Positions 20,816 through 37,300 of a stretch of 64,000 bases of DNA are shown piece by piece. A program made the translations under genes and the position numbers. The notes below the pieces were generated by a model. That model saw nothing but the letters and a program-made list of their open reading frames with translations, ran no database searches and had not been told where the DNA came from. Position 1 is the stretch's first letter, and each line of letters starts with the position of its first letter. Origin of the DNA: Chamaelirium japonicum (lineage: Eukaryota; Streptophyta; Magnoliopsida; Liliales; Melanthiaceae); NCBI GenBank assembly GCA_947650365.1, contig OX393554.1, positions 36,724,482-36,788,481 on the forward strand, read 5' to 3'.

Positions 20816-23800
20816 ATCGTATGAGTGAATTCGAATGGATCGTACGAATGAAATAGAATGGATCATACGAATGAATTAGAATGGATCGTGCTAATGAATT
20901 AGAATGGATCGTACGAATGAATTAAAATAGATTGTGCGAATGAATTAGAATGGATCGTACGAATGAATTAGAATGGATACATTCGTACGAATGAATAAGA
21001 ATAGATCGTATAAATGAATTAGAATGGATCGTGCGAATGAATTAGAATGGATCGTACAAATGAATTAGAATGGATACATTCGTGCGAATGAATTAGAATG
21101 GATCGTATGAATGAATTAGAATGGATCGTACTTATGAATTAGAATGGATCGTACGAATGAATTAGAATGGATACACGATCCATTCTAATTCATTCATACG
21201 ATCCATTCTAATTCATTCGTACGATCCATTCTAATTCATTCATATGATCCATTCTAATTCATTCGCACAAATGTATCCATTCTAATTCATTCGTACGATC
21301 CATTCAAATTCATTCGCACAATCTATTCTAATTCATTCGTACGATCCATTCTAATTCATTCGCCCGATCCATTCTAATTCATTTGCACGATCCATTCTAA
21401 TTCATTCATACAATCCATTCTAATTCTTTTGCACGAATGTATCCATTCAAATTCATTCGTACGATCCATTCTAATTCCTTCTTATGATCCATTCTAATTC
21501 CTTCGTATGATCCATTCTAATTCCTTTGTACGACCCATTATATTTCATTCGTATGATCCATTCTAATTCCTTTATACGATCCATTCTAATTCATTCCCAT
21601 AAATGTATCCATTCCATTCTAATTCATTCGTACAATCCATTCTAATCCATTCGCACGAATGTATCCACTCTAATTCATTCATACGATCTATTCTAATTCC
21701 TTCGTACGATCCATTCTATTTCATTTGTATGATCCATTCTATTTCATTCGTATAATCCATTCTAATTCATTCGCACGATCCGTTCTAATTCATTCAAACG
21801 ATCCAATCTAATTCATTCGTACGATCCATTCTAATTCATTTGTACGATCCATTCTAATTAATTCGCACAATCTATTCTAATTCATTCGTACGATCCATTC
21901 TAATTCATTCACACGATCCATTCTAATTCATTCGTACGATCCATTATATTTCATTCGTACGATCCATTCTTACTCATTCGTACGATCCATTCTAATTCAT
22001 TCGCACGAATGTATCCATTCTAATTCATTCGCACGATCCATTCTAATTCATTCGCACGATCCATTCTAATTCATTCGCACGATCCATTCTAATTCATTCG
22101 CACAATCTATTCTAATTCATTCGTACGATCCATTCTAATTCATTCGTACGATCCATTCTAATTCATTTGCACGAATATATCCATTCTGATTCATTCGTAC
22201 GATCCATTCTAATTCCTTCGTACGATCCATTCTTATTCCTTCATACAATTCATTCTAATTCTTTCTCACGATCCTTTCTAATTCATTCATACGATCCATT
22301 CTAATTCATTCGTACGATCCATTCTAATTCATTCGCACAATCTATTCTAATTCATTCGTACGATCAATTCTAATTCATTTGTACGACGCACGATCCATTC
22401 TAATTCATTCGTACGATCTATTCTAATTCATTCGCACGAATGTGTCCATTCTAATTCATTCCTATGATCCATTCTAATTCATTCGCACAATCTATTCTAA
22501 TTCATTCGTACGATCATTTCTAATTCATTCGTATGATCCTTTCTAATTCATTCGTACGATCTATTCTAATTCATTCGTACAATCCATTCTATTTCATTCG
22601 TACAATCCATTCTAATTCATTCGTACGAATGAATTAGAATGGATCGTACGAATGAATTAGAATGGAATTAGAATGGATCGTGCTAATGAATTAGAATGGA
22701 TCGTGCGAATAAATTAGAATGGATCGTACGAATGAATTAGAATGGATACATTCGTGCGAATGAATTAGAATGGATCGTACGAATGAGTAAGAACGGATCA
22801 TACGAATGAAATAGAATGGATTGTACGAATGAATTAGAATTGATTCATTCGTGCGAATGAATTAGAATGGATCGTGCGAATGAATTAGAATGGATCGTAC
22901 GAAGGAATTAGAATGGATCATACGAATGAATTAGAATGGATCGTATGAATGAATTAGATTGGATCGTATGAATGAATTAGAATGGATCATGCGAATGAAT
23001 TAGAATGGATCGTACGAATGAATTAGAATGGATCGTACGAATGAATTAGAATGGATCATGCTAATGAATTAGAATGGATCGTACGAATGAATTAGAATTG
23101 ATCGTACGAATGAATTAGAATGGATCGTGCGAATGAATTAGAATGCATCGTGCGAATGAATTAGAATGGATCGTACGAAGGAATTAGAATGGATCGTGCA
23201 AATGAATAAGATTGGATCGTACGAATGAATTAGAATGGATCATACGAATGAGTAAGAATGGATCGTACGAATAAAATAGAATGGATTGTACGAATTAATT
23301 AGAATGGATCGTTTGAATGAATTAGAATGGATCGTACGAATGAATTAGAATGGATCGTATGAATGAGTTAGAATGGATCGTACAAATGAAATAGAATGGA
23401 TCGTACGAATGAAATAAAATGGATCGTACGAATGAATTAGAATGGATCGTACGAATGAATTAGAATGGATCGTACGAAGGAATTAGAATGGATCGTACGA
23501 AGGAATTAGAATGGATCTAATTCATTCGTACGATCCATTCTAATTCATTCGTACGATCCATTGTAATTCATTCGCACAATCTATTCTAATTTATTCGTAC
23601 GATCCATTCTAATTCCTTCGTATGATCCATTCTAATTCATTCATACGATCCAATCTAATTTTTTCGTACGATCCATTCCTTCATACGACGAATGAATTAG
23701 AATGGATCGGGCGAATGAATTAGAATGGATACATTCGTACGAAAGAATTAGAATAGATCGTATGAATGAATTAGAATGGATCGTACGAATGAATTAGAAT

Positions 23801-23848
23801 GGATCGTGCGAATGAATTAGAATGGATCGTACGAATGAATTAGAATGG

Positions 23849-25346
23849 ATACATTCGTGCGAAAGAATTAGAATAGATCGTATGAATGAATTAGAATGGA
23901 TTGTATGAATGAATTAGATTGGATCGTATGAATGAATTAGAATGGATCGTGCGAATGAATTAGAATGGATCATGCAAATGAATTCATTCATACGATCCAT
24001 TCTAATTCATTCGCACGAATGTATCCATTCTAATTCATTCGTACTATCCATTCTAATTCATTCGCATAATCTATTCTAATTCATTCGTACGATCCATTCT
24101 AATTCATTTGCACGATCCATTCTAATTCATTTGCACGATCCATTCTAATTCATTCATACAATCCATTCGAATTCTTTTGCACGAATGTATCCATTCTAAT
24201 TCATTCGTACGATCCAATCTAATTCCTTCGTACGATCCATTCTAATTCCTTTGTACGACCCATTATATTTCATTCGTATGATCCATTCTAATTCCTTTGT
24301 ACGATCCATTCTAATTCATTCCCATGAATGTATCCATTCTAATTCATACGTACGATCCATTTTAATTCATTCATACGATCCAATCTAATTCATTCATATG
24401 ATCAATTCTAATTCATTCGCACGAATGTATCCATTCTAATTCATTCGTACGATCCATTCTAATTCATTCGCACAATCTATTCTAATTCATTCGTACGATC
24501 AATTCTAATTCATTAGCGCGATCCATTCTAATTCATTCGTACGATCTATTCTATTTCAATCGTACGATCCATCTTACTCAATCGTATGATCCATTCTAAT
24601 TCATTCGCATCAATGTATCCATTCTAATTCATTCGTACGATCCATTCTAATTCATTCGCACGATCCTTTATAATTCATTCGCACGATCCATTCTAATTGA
24701 TTCGTACGATCCATTCTATTTCATTCGTACGATCCATTCTTACTCATTCGTACGATCCATTCTAATTCGTTCGCATAATCTATTCTAATTCATTCGTACA
24801 ATCCATTCTAATTCATTCGTACGATGTATTCTAATTCATTCGTACGATCCATTCTAATTCATTCGCACGATCCATTCTAATTCATTCATACGATCCATTC
24901 TAATTCATTCGTACGATCCATTCTAATTCATTCATACGATCCATTCTAATTCATTCATACGATCCATTCTAATTCATTCATACAATCCATTCTAATTCAT
25001 TCATACAAACCATTCTAATTCTTTCACACAATCCATTCTAATTCATTCGTACGATCCATTCTAATTCATTCGTACAATCCATTCTATTTCATTCGTACGA
25101 TCCATTCTTACTCATTCGAATCTATTCTTATTCATTAGCACGATCCATTTTAATTCATTCGTACGATCTATTCTAATTCATTCGTACGATCCATTCTAAT
25201 TCACTTGCATGATTGTACGAATTAATTAGAATGGATCGTGCGAATGAATTAGAATGGATCGTACAAATGAATTAGAATGGATCGTACGAATGAGTAAGAA
25301 TGGATCGTACGAATGAAATAGAATGGATTGTACGAATGAATTAGAA
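23849..25346. repeat. Long duplicated satellite segment, copy 2
   Basis: This is the partner of 19314-20815. Satellite continues uninterrupted to its left (GAATGGATACATTCGTGCG), showing the sequence in which the LTR at 19313 is inserted in copy 1. Confidence 0.85.
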
Positions 25347-28300
25347 TGGATTCATTCGTGCGAATGAATTAGAAAAGATTGTGCGAATGAATTATAATGG
25401 ATCATACGAATGAATTAGAATGGATACATTCGTGCGAATGAATTAGAATGGATCGTATAAATGAATTAGAATGGATCGTGCGAATGAATTAGAATGGATC
25501 ATGCGAATGAATTAGAATGGATCGTATGAAGGAATTAGAATGGATCGTATGAATGAATTAGAATGGATCGTACGAATGAATTAGAATAGATAGTGCGAAT
25601 GAATTAGAATGGAACGTGCGAATGAATTAGAATGGATCGGACGAATGAATTAGAATAGATTGTGCGAATGAATTAGAATGGATCGTACGAATGAATTAGA
25701 ATGGATCAAACGAATGAATTAGAATGGATATATTCGTGCAATTGAATTAGAATGGATAGTATGAATGAATTAGAATGGATCGTACGAATGAATTAGAATG
25801 GATACATTCGTGCGAATGAATTTGAATGGATCGTACGAATGAATTAGAATGGATCGTACGAATGAATTAGAAAGGATCGTGCGAAAGAATTAGAATGGAT
25901 TGTATGAATGAATTAGAATGGATCGTACGAATGACTTAGAATGGATCGTATGAATGAATTAGAATGGATCGTGCGAATGAATTAGAATGGATCGTAACAA
26001 TGAATTAGAATGGATACATTCGTGCGAATGAATTAGAATGGATCGTACGAATAAATTAGAATGGATCGTACGAACGAATTAGAATGGATCGTGCTAATGA
26101 ATTAGAATAGATTGTGCGAATGAATTAGGATGGATCGCACGAATGAATTAGATTGGATCGTATGAATGAATTAGAATGGATCGTGCGAATAAATTAGAAT
26201 GGATCGTACGAATGAATTAGAATGGATCGTATGAATGAATTAGAATGGATCGTGCAAATGAATTAGAATGGATCGTGCGAATGAATTTGAATGGATTGTA
26301 TGAATGAATTAGAATGGATACATTCGTGCGAATGAATTAGAATGGATCGTATGAGTGCGAATGAATTAGAATGGATACATTCATACGAATGTATCCATTC
26401 TAATTCATTCGTACGATCCATTCTAATTCCTTCGTACGATCCATTCTAATTCCTTCGTACGATCCATTCTAATTCCTTTGTACGACCCATTATATTTCAT
26501 TCGTATGATCCATTCTAATTCCTTTGTACGATCTATTCAAATTCATTCCCACGAATGTATCCATTCCATTCTAATTCATTCGTACGATCCATTCTAATTC
26601 ATTCGCACGAATGTATCCACTCTAATTCATTCATCTGATCCATTCTAATTCATTCGCACGAATGTATCCACTCTAATTCATTCATCTGATCCATTCTAAT
26701 TCCTTCGTACGATCCATTCTATTTCATTCGTATGATCCATTCAATTTCATTCGTATAATCCATTCTAATTCATTCGCACGATCCATTCTAATTCATTCGT
26801 ACGATCCATTCTAATTCATTCGTATGATCCATTCTAATTCATTCGTACGATCCATTCTAATTCATTCGCACAATCTATTCTAATTCATTCGTACGATACA
26901 TTCTAATTCATTCGCACGATCCATTCTAATTCATTCGTACGATCCATTCTATTTCATTCGTACGATCCATTCTTACTCATTCGTACGATCCATTCTTATT
27001 CATTCGCTCAAATGTATCCATTCTAATTCATTCGTACGATCCATTCTAATTCATTCGCACGATCCATTCTAATTCATTAATACGATCCAATCTAATTCAT
27101 TCATACGATCCATTCTAATTCATTCGCACGAATGTATCCATTCTAAATCATTCGTACGATCCATTCTAATTCATTCGCACAATCTATTCTAATTCATTCG
27201 TACGATCCATTCTAATTCATTCGTACAATCCATTCTAATTCATTTGCTCGAATATATCCATTCTAATTCATTCATACGATCCATTCTAATTCCTTCGTAC
27301 GATTCATTCTAATTCCTTCGCACGATCCTTTCTAATTCATTCGTACGATCCTTTCTAATTCATTTGTACGATCCATTCTAATTCATTTGTACGATCCATT
27401 CTAATTCATTCGCACGATCCATTCTAATTCCTTCGTACGATCCATTCTTATTCATTCCAATGAATGTATCCATTCTAATTCATACGTACGATCCATTCTA
27501 ATTCATTTATACGATCCAATCTAATTCATTCATACAACCCATTCTAATTCATTCGTACGAATTTATCCATTCTAATTCATTCGTACGATCCATTCTAATT
27601 CATTCGCACGATCCATTCTTATTCATTCGCACGATCCATTCTTATTCATTCATACGATCCATTCTAATTCATTCGCACGATCCATTCTAATTCATTCGTA
27701 CGATCCATTCTAATTCATTCGTACGATCCATTCTAATTCATTCGCACGATCCATTCTAATTCATTCATACGATCCAATCTAATTCATAAGTACGATCCAT
27801 TCTAATTCATTCATACGATCCATTCTAATTCATTCGCACGAATGTATCCATTCTAATTCATTCGTACGATACATTCTAATTCATTCGGACAATCTATTCT
27901 AATTCATTCGTACGATCAATTCTAATTCATTCGCACGATCCATTCTAATTCATTCGTACGATCTATTCTATTTCATTCGTACGATCCATTCTTACTCAAT
28001 CGTATGATCCATTCTAATTCATTCGCACGAATGTATCCATTCTAATTCATTCGTACGATCCATTCTAATTCATTCGCACGATCCATTCTAATTCATTAAT
28101 ACGATCCATTCTAATTCATTCGTACGAATGTATCCACTCTAATTCATTCTTACGATCCATTCTAATTCATTCGCACGATCAATTCTAATTCATTCATACG
28201 ATCCATTCTAATTCATTTGCACGATCCATTCTAATTCATTCATACAATCCATTCTAATTCTTTTGCACAAATGTATCCATTCTAATTCATTCGTACGATC

Positions 28301-31300
28301 CATTCTAATTCATTCGTACAATCCATTCTATTTCATTCGTACGATCCATTCTAATTCATTCGTACAATCCATTCTAATTCATTCGTACGATCCATTCTAC
28401 GATCCATTCTAATTCATTTGTACGTTCCATTCTAATTCATTAGCACGATCCATGCTAATGAATTAGAATGGATCGTACGAATGAATTAGAATGGATCGTA
28501 CGAAGGAATTAGAATGAATTAGAATGGATACATTCATGGGAATGAATTAGAATGGATCGTACAAAGGAATTAGAATGGATGCGAATGAATTTGAATGGAA
28601 TGGATCGTACTTATGGATAAGAATGGATCGTACGAATGAATTAGAATGGATACATTCGTGCAAAAGAATTAGAATGGATTGTATGAATGAATTAGAATGG
28701 ATCGTGTGAATGAATTAGAATGGATCGTACGAATGAATTAGAATGGATACATTCGTGCGAATGAATTAGAATGGATTATACGAATGAATTAGATTGGATC
28801 GTACGAATGAATTAGAATGGATCGTGTGAAAGAATTAGAATGGATTGTATGAATGAATTAGAATGGATCGTATGAATGAATTAGAATGGATCGTCTGAAT
28901 GAATTAGAATGGATACATTCATGGGAATGAATTAGAATGGATCGTACAAAGGAATTAGAATGGATGCGAATGAATTAGAATGGAATGGATCGTACTTATG
29001 AATTAGAATGGATCGTATGAATGAATTAGAATGGATACATTCGTGCGAATGAAATAGAATGGATCGTACGAATGAATTAGAATGCGTGCGAATGAATTAG
29101 AATGGATCGTACGAATGAATTAGAATGGATCGTACCAATGAATTAGAATGGATCGAATTAGAATGAATCGTGCGAAGGAATTAGAATAGATCATACGAAT
29201 GAATTAGAATGGATCGTATGAATGAATTAGATTGGATCGTATGAATGAATTAGAATGGATCGTGCGAATGAATTAGAATGGATCGTACGAATGAATTAGA
29301 ATGGATCGTATGAGTACAAATTAATTAGAATGGATACATTCGTGCGAATGAATTAGAATGCATCGTATGAATGAATTTGATTGGATCGTATTAATGAATT
29401 AGAATGGATCGTGCGAATGAATTAGAATGGATCGTACGAATGAATTAGAATGGATCATATGAATGAATTAGAATGGATCGTAATAATGGATCGTATGTAT
29501 GAATTTGTACGTATGAATGAATTAGAATGAATCGAATTAGAATGGATCGTACGAAGGAATTTGAATGGATCGTACGAATAAATTAGAGTGGATACATTTG
29601 TGCGAATGAATTAGAATGGATCGTACGAATAAGTAAGAATGGTTCGTACGAATGAAATAGAATGGATCGTACGTATCAATTAGAATAGATACATTCATGG
29701 GAATGAATTAGAATGGATCTTACGAATAAAATAGAATGGATACATTCGTGCGAATGAATTAGAATTGATCATACGAATGAGTAAGAATGGATCGTACGAA
29801 TAAAATAGAATGGATTGTACGAATGAATTAGAATGGATCGTATGAATGAATTAGAATGGATCGTGCGAATGAATTAGAATGGATCGTACGAATGAATTAG
29901 AATGGATGCATTCGTGCGAATGAATTAGAATGGATCGTACGAATGAATTAGAATGGATAATACGAATGAATTAGAATGGATCGTACGAATGAAATAGAAT
30001 GCATTGTACGAATAAATTAGAATGGATCGTACGAATGAATTAGAATGAATACATTCGTGCGAATGAATTAGAATGGATCGTATGAGTGCGAATGAATTAG
30101 AATGGATCGTGCGAATGTGCGAATGAATTAGAATGGATCGTATGAATGAATTTGATTGGATCGATTGTATGAATGAATTAGAATGGATCGTGCGAATGAA
30201 TTAGAATGGATCGTACGAATGAATTAGAATGGATACATTTGTGCGAATGAATTAGAGTACGATCCATTCTTACTCATTCGTATGATCCATTCTAATTCAT
30301 TCCTACGAATGTATCCACTCGAATTCATTCGTACGATCCATTCTAATTCATTCGCACGATCCATTCTAATTCATTCGTATGATCCATTCTATTTCATTCG
30401 TACGATCCATTCTTACTCATTCGTACGATCCATTCTAATTGATTCGCACGAATGTATCCATTCTAATTCCTTCGTACGATTCATTCTAATTCATTCGCAC
30501 GATCCATTCTAATTCATTCGCACAATCTATTCTAATTCATTCATACGATCCATTCTAATTCATTCGCACGAATGTATCCATTCTAATTCATTCGTACGAT
30601 CCATTCTAATTCCTTCGTACGAATGTATCCACTCTAATTCATTCGTACGATCCATTCTGATTCATTCGCACGATCCATTCTAATTCATTTGTACGATCCA
30701 TTCTAATTCATTCGCACGATCCATTCTAATTCATTCGTCGTACGAAAGAATTAGAATTGATACATTCGTGCGAATGAATTAGAATGGATCGTGCGAATGA
30801 ATTAGAATGGATCATACGAATGAATTAGAATAGATCGTATTAATGAATTAGAATGGATCGTGCGAATGAATTAGAATGGATCGTACGAATGATATAGAAT
30901 GGATCGTACGAATGAATTAGAATGGATCGTACGAATGAATTAGAATGGATCGTGCGAATGAATTAGAATGGATCGTGCGAATGAATTTGAATAGATCGTA
31001 TGAATGAATTAGAATGGATCGTATGAATGAATTAGAATGGATCGTGCGAATGAATTAGAATGGATCGTATGAATGAATTAGAATGGATCATGCGAATGAA
31101 TTAGAATGGATCGTACGAATGAATTAGAATGGATACATTCGTGCGAATGAATTAGAATGGATTGTATGAATGAATTAGAATGGATCGTATGAATGAATTA
31201 GAATGGATCGTGCGAATGAATTAGAATGGATCGTACGAATGAAATAGAATGGATCGTATGAATTAATTAGAATGGATCGTGCGAATGAATTAGAGTGGAT

Positions 31301-34300
31301 CGTGCGAATGAATTAGAATGGATCGTACGAATGAATTAGAATGGATCGTGGGAATGAATTAGAATGGATCGTATGAATGAAATAGAATGGATCTTATGAA
31401 TTAGAATAGATCGTACGAAGGAATTAGAATGAATCGTATGAATGAATTAGATTGGATCGTGGATACATTCGTGCGAATGAATTAGAGTGGATCATACGAA
31501 TGAATTAGAATGGATTGTACGAATGAATTAGAATGGATCGTGCGAATGAATTAGAATGGATCGTACGAATGAATTAGAATGGATACATTCGTGCAAATGA
31601 ATTAGAATGGATCGTATGAACGAATTAGAATGCACGAATGTATTCATTCTAATTCATTCGTACGATCCATTCTATTTCATTCGTACGATCTATTCTATTT
31701 CATTTGTATGATCCATTCTAATTCATTCGTACGATCCATTCTTACTCATTCGTACGATCCATTCTAATTCATTCGCACACACGATCCATTCGAATTCACT
31801 CATACGATCCATTCTAATTCATTCATACGACGAAGGAATAAGAAAGGATCGTGCGAATGAATTAGAATGGATCGTATGAATGAATTAGAATGGATCGTGC
31901 GAATGAATTAGAATGGATCGTACGAATGAATTAGAATGGATAGTACGAATGAATTAGAATGGATCGTACGAATGAATGGATCGTACGAATGAATTAGAAT
32001 TGATCGTGCGAATGAATTAGAATGGATCGTACGAATGAATTAGAATAGATTGTGCGAATGAATTAGAATGGATCGTACGAATGAATTAGAATGGATAAAT
32101 TCGTGCGAATGAATTAGAATGGATTGTATGAATGAATTAGATTGGATAGTATAAATGAATTAGAATGGATCGTACGTATGAATTAGAATGGATACATTCA
32201 TGGGAATGAATAAGAATGGATCGTACGAATGAATTAGAATTGATCGTACGAATGAATTAGAATAGATCGTACGAATGAATTAGAATGGATCGTACGAATG
32301 AATTAGAATGGATCGTGCGAATGAATTAGAATGGATCGTACGTACGAAGGAATTAGAATGGATCGTACGAAGGAATTAGAATGGATCGTACGAATGAATT
32401 AGAATAGATTGTGCGAATGAATTAGAATGGATCATATAAATGAATTAGAATGGATCATATGAATGAATTAGAATGGATTGTGCGAATGAATTAGAATGGA
32501 TCGTATGAATGAATTAGAATGGATACATTCGTGCGAATGAATTAGAATCGCACAATCTATTCTAATTCATTCGCACGATCCATTCTAATTCATTCGTATG
32601 ATCCATTCTAATTCATTCGTATGATCCAATCTAATTCCTTCGTACGATCCATTCTAATTCCTTCGTACGTACGATTCATTCTAATTCCTTCGTACGATCC
32701 ATTCTAATTTATTCGCACGATCCATTCTAATTCCTTCGTACGATCCATTCTTATTCATTCCCATGAATGTATCCATTCTAATTCATACGTACGATCCATT
32801 CTAATTCATTTATACAATCCAATCTAATTCATTCATACAATCCATTCTAATTCATTCGTACGAATTTATCCATTCTAATTCATTCATACGATCCATTCTA
32901 ATTCATTCGCACAATCCATTCTAATTCATTCGCACAATCCATTCTAATTCGTTCGTACGATCCATTCTAATTCCTTCGTACGATCAATTCTAATTCATTT
33001 ATACGATCCAATCTAATTCATTCATACAATACACGATCCATTCTAATTCTTTCGCACGAATGTATCCATTCTAATTCATTCGTACGATCCATTCTAATTC
33101 ATTCACACAATCTATTCTAATTCATTAGTACGATCCATTCTAATCCATTCGCACGAATGTATCCATTCTAATTCATTCGTACGATCTATTCTAATTCATT
33201 CGCACAATCTATTCTAATTCATTTGTACGATCAATTCTAATTCATTAGCACGATCCATTCTAATTCATTCGTACGATCTATTCTACTTCATTCGTACGAT
33301 CCATTCATACTCAATCGTATTATCCATTCTAATTCATTTGCACGAATGTATCCATTCTAATTCATTCGTACGATCCATTCTAATTCATTCGCACGATCCA
33401 TTCTAATTTAATCATATGATCCATTCTAATTCATTCGCACGAATGTATCCATTCTAATTCCTTTATACGATCCATTCTAATTCATTCCCATGAATGTATC
33501 CGATCGTACGAATAAATTAGAATGGATCGTGTACGATCCATTCTAATTCATTTGCACGAATGTATCAACTCTAATTCATTCGTACGATCCATTCTAATTC
33601 ATTCATACATGTACGAATGAATTAGAATGGATACATTCGTGCGAATGAATTAGAATGAATCGTACGAATGAAATAGAATGGATTGTACGAATGAATTAGA
33701 ATGGATACATTCGTGCGAATGAATTAGAATGGATCATACGAATGAATTAGAATAGATTGTGCGAATGAATTAGAATAGATCGTACGAATAAATTAGAATG
33801 GATACATTCGTGCGAATGAATTAGAATGGATCGTATGAATTAATTAAAATGGATCGTATGAGTGAATTAGAATGGATACGAAGGAATTAGAATGGATCGT
33901 ACGAAGGAATTAGAATGGAGAATGGATCGTGTGAATGAATTAGAATGGATCGTACGATAAGAATGGATCGTACGAATGAAATAGAATAGATCGTACGAAT
34001 GAATGAATTTGGATCGTGCTAATGAATTAGAATGGATCGTACGAATTATGAATAAATTAGAATGAATTAGAATGGATTGTATGAATGAATTAGAATGGAT
34101 CGTATGAATGAATTAGAATGCATTCTAATTCATTCGTACGATCTATTCTAATTCATTTGCACGAATGTATCCATTCTAATTCATTCATACGATCCATTCT
34201 AATTCATTCATACAATCCATTCTAATTCTTTTGCACGAATGTATCCATTCTAATTCATTCGTACGACCCATTCTAATTCATTCGTACGATCCATTCTAAT

Positions 34301-37300
34301 TCATTAATACGATCCAATCTAATTCATTCATACGATCCAATCTAATTCATTCGCACGATCCATTCTAATTCATTCATACGATCCAATCTAATTCATTCAT
34401 ACGATCCATTCTAATTCAATGAATTAGAATGGATTGTACAAGTGAATAAGAATGGATCGTACGAAGGAATTAGAATGGATCATATGAATGAAATGGAATG
34501 GATCGTACAAAGGAATTAGAGTGGATCGTACGTACGAAAGAATTAGAATGGATCGTACGAAGGAATTAGAATGGATCGTACGAATGAATTAGAATGGATT
34601 GTACGAATGAATTATATTGGATACATTCGTGCGAATGAATTAGAATGGATCGTACGAATGAATTAGAAAGGATCGTGCGAATGAACTAGAATGGATCATA
34701 CGATTGAATTAGAATGGATCGTATGAATGAATTTGAATAGATCGTATGAATGAATTTGAATGGATACATTCGTGCGAATGAATTAGAATGGATCGTACGA
34801 ACGAGTAAGAATGGATCATACGAATGAAATAGAATGGATTGTACGAATGAATTAGAATAGATTATGTGAATGAATTAGAATGGATCGTACGAATGAATTA
34901 GAATAGATACATTCGTGCGAATGAATTAGAATGGATCGTACGAATGAATTAGAATGGATCGTACGAATGAATTAGAATAGATTGTGCGAATGAATTAGAA
35001 TGGATCATACGAATGAATTAGAATATATCGTATTAAAGAATTAGAATGGGTCGTACGAATGAATTAGAATGGATCGTATGAATGAATTAGAATGGATCTT
35101 ATGAATGAATTAGAATGGATCATACGAATGAGTAAGAATGGATCGTACGAATGAAATAGAATGGATCGAACGCATTCTAATTCATTCGTACGATCCATTC
35201 TAATTCATTAATACTATCCAATCTAATTCATTCGTACGATCCATTCTAATTCATTCGTACAATCCATTCTAATTCATTCACACGATCCATTCTAATTCAT
35301 TCATACGATCCATTCTAAGTCATTCGTACGATCCATTCTAATTCATTCGCACGATCCATTCTAATTCATTCATACAATCCATTCTAATTCTTTCGCACGA
35401 TCCTTTCTAATTCATTCGTATGATCCATTCTAATTCATTCGTACAATCCATTCTATTTCATTCGTAAAATCCATTCTTACTCATTCGTATGATCCATTCT
35501 AATTCATTCGCACGAATGTATCCTATGAATGAATTAGAATGGATATATTCGTGCAAATGAATTAGAATGGATCGTATGAATGAATTAGAAGGGATCGTAT
35601 GAATGAATTAGAATGGATCGTACGAATGAATTAGAATGGATTGTACGAATGAATTAGAATGGATCGTACGAATGAATTAGAATGGATCGTACGAATGAAT
35701 TAGAAAGGATACATTCGTGCGAAAGAATTAGAATAGATCGTTCGAAGGAATTAGAATGGATCGTATGAATGAATTAGAATGGATTTATTCGTGCAAATGA
35801 ATTAGAATGGATCGTACGAATGAGTAAGAATGGATAGTACGAATGAAATAGAATGGATCGTACGAATGAATTAGAATGGATCGTACGAATGAATTAGAAT
35901 CGATCTTATGAATGAATTAGAGTAGATACATTCGTACGAATGAAATAGAATGGATTGTACGAATGAATTAGAATGGATGCGAATGAATTAGAATGGAATG
36001 GATCGTACTTATGAATTAGAATGGATCATGTGAATAAATTAGAATGAATCGTACGAATGAATTAGAATGGATCGTACGAATGAATTAGAATGGATTGTAC
36101 AAATGAATTAGAATGGATCGTACGAATGAGTAAGATTGGATCGTATGAATGAAATAGAATGGATCGTATGAATTAGAATGGATCGTACGAAGGAATTAGA
36201 ATGGATTGTATGAATGAATTAGATTGGATCGTGCGAATGAATTAGAATGGATCGTACGAATGAATTAGAATAGATTGTGCGAATGAATTAGAATGGATCG
36301 TACGAATAAATTAGAATGGATCATAATAATGGATCGTACGAATGAAATAGAATGGATCGTACGAATGAATTAGCATGGATCGTGCGAATGAATTATAATG
36401 GATCGTACGAATGAATTAGAATGGATCGTATGAATGAATTGGAATGGATTGTGCGAATGAATTAGAAAGAATCGTACGAATGAATTAGAATGGATACATT
36501 CATGCGAATGAATTAGAATGGATCGTATGAATGAATTAGATTGGATCGTATTAATGAATTAGAATGGATCGTGCGAATGAATTAGAATGGATCGTACTAA
36601 TGAATTAGAATGGATACATTCATGCGAATGAATTAGAATGGATCATACGATTGAGTAAGAATGGATCATACGATTGAGTAAGAATGGATCGTACGAATGA
36701 AATAGAATAGATCGTACGAATGAATTAGAATGGATCGTGCTAATGAATTAGAATGGATCGTACGAATTACGAATAAATTAGAACAATCCATTCCAATTCA
36801 TTCGCACGATCAATTCTAATTCATTAGCACGATCCATTCTAATTCATTCGCACGAATGTATCCATTCTAATTCATTCGTACGATCTATTCTAATTCATTC
36901 GCACGAATGTATCCATTCTAATTCATTCGTACGATCTATTCTAATTCATTCGTACGATCCATTCTAATTCATTCATACGATCCATTCTAATTCATTTGCA
37001 CGAATATATCCTTTCTAATTCATTCGTACGATCCATTCTAATTCATTCATACGATCCATTCTAATTCATTCATAGAATCCATTCTAATTCTTTCACACGA
37101 TCCATTCTAATTCATTCGTACGTTCCATTCTAATTCATTAGCACGATCCATGCTAATTCATTCGTACGATCCATTCTAATTCATTCGCACGATCCATTCT
37201 AATTCATTCGCACAAATGTATCCATTCTAATTCATTCGTACGATCCATTCTAATTCATTCGCACGAATGTATCCATTCTAATTCATTTGTACAATCCATT

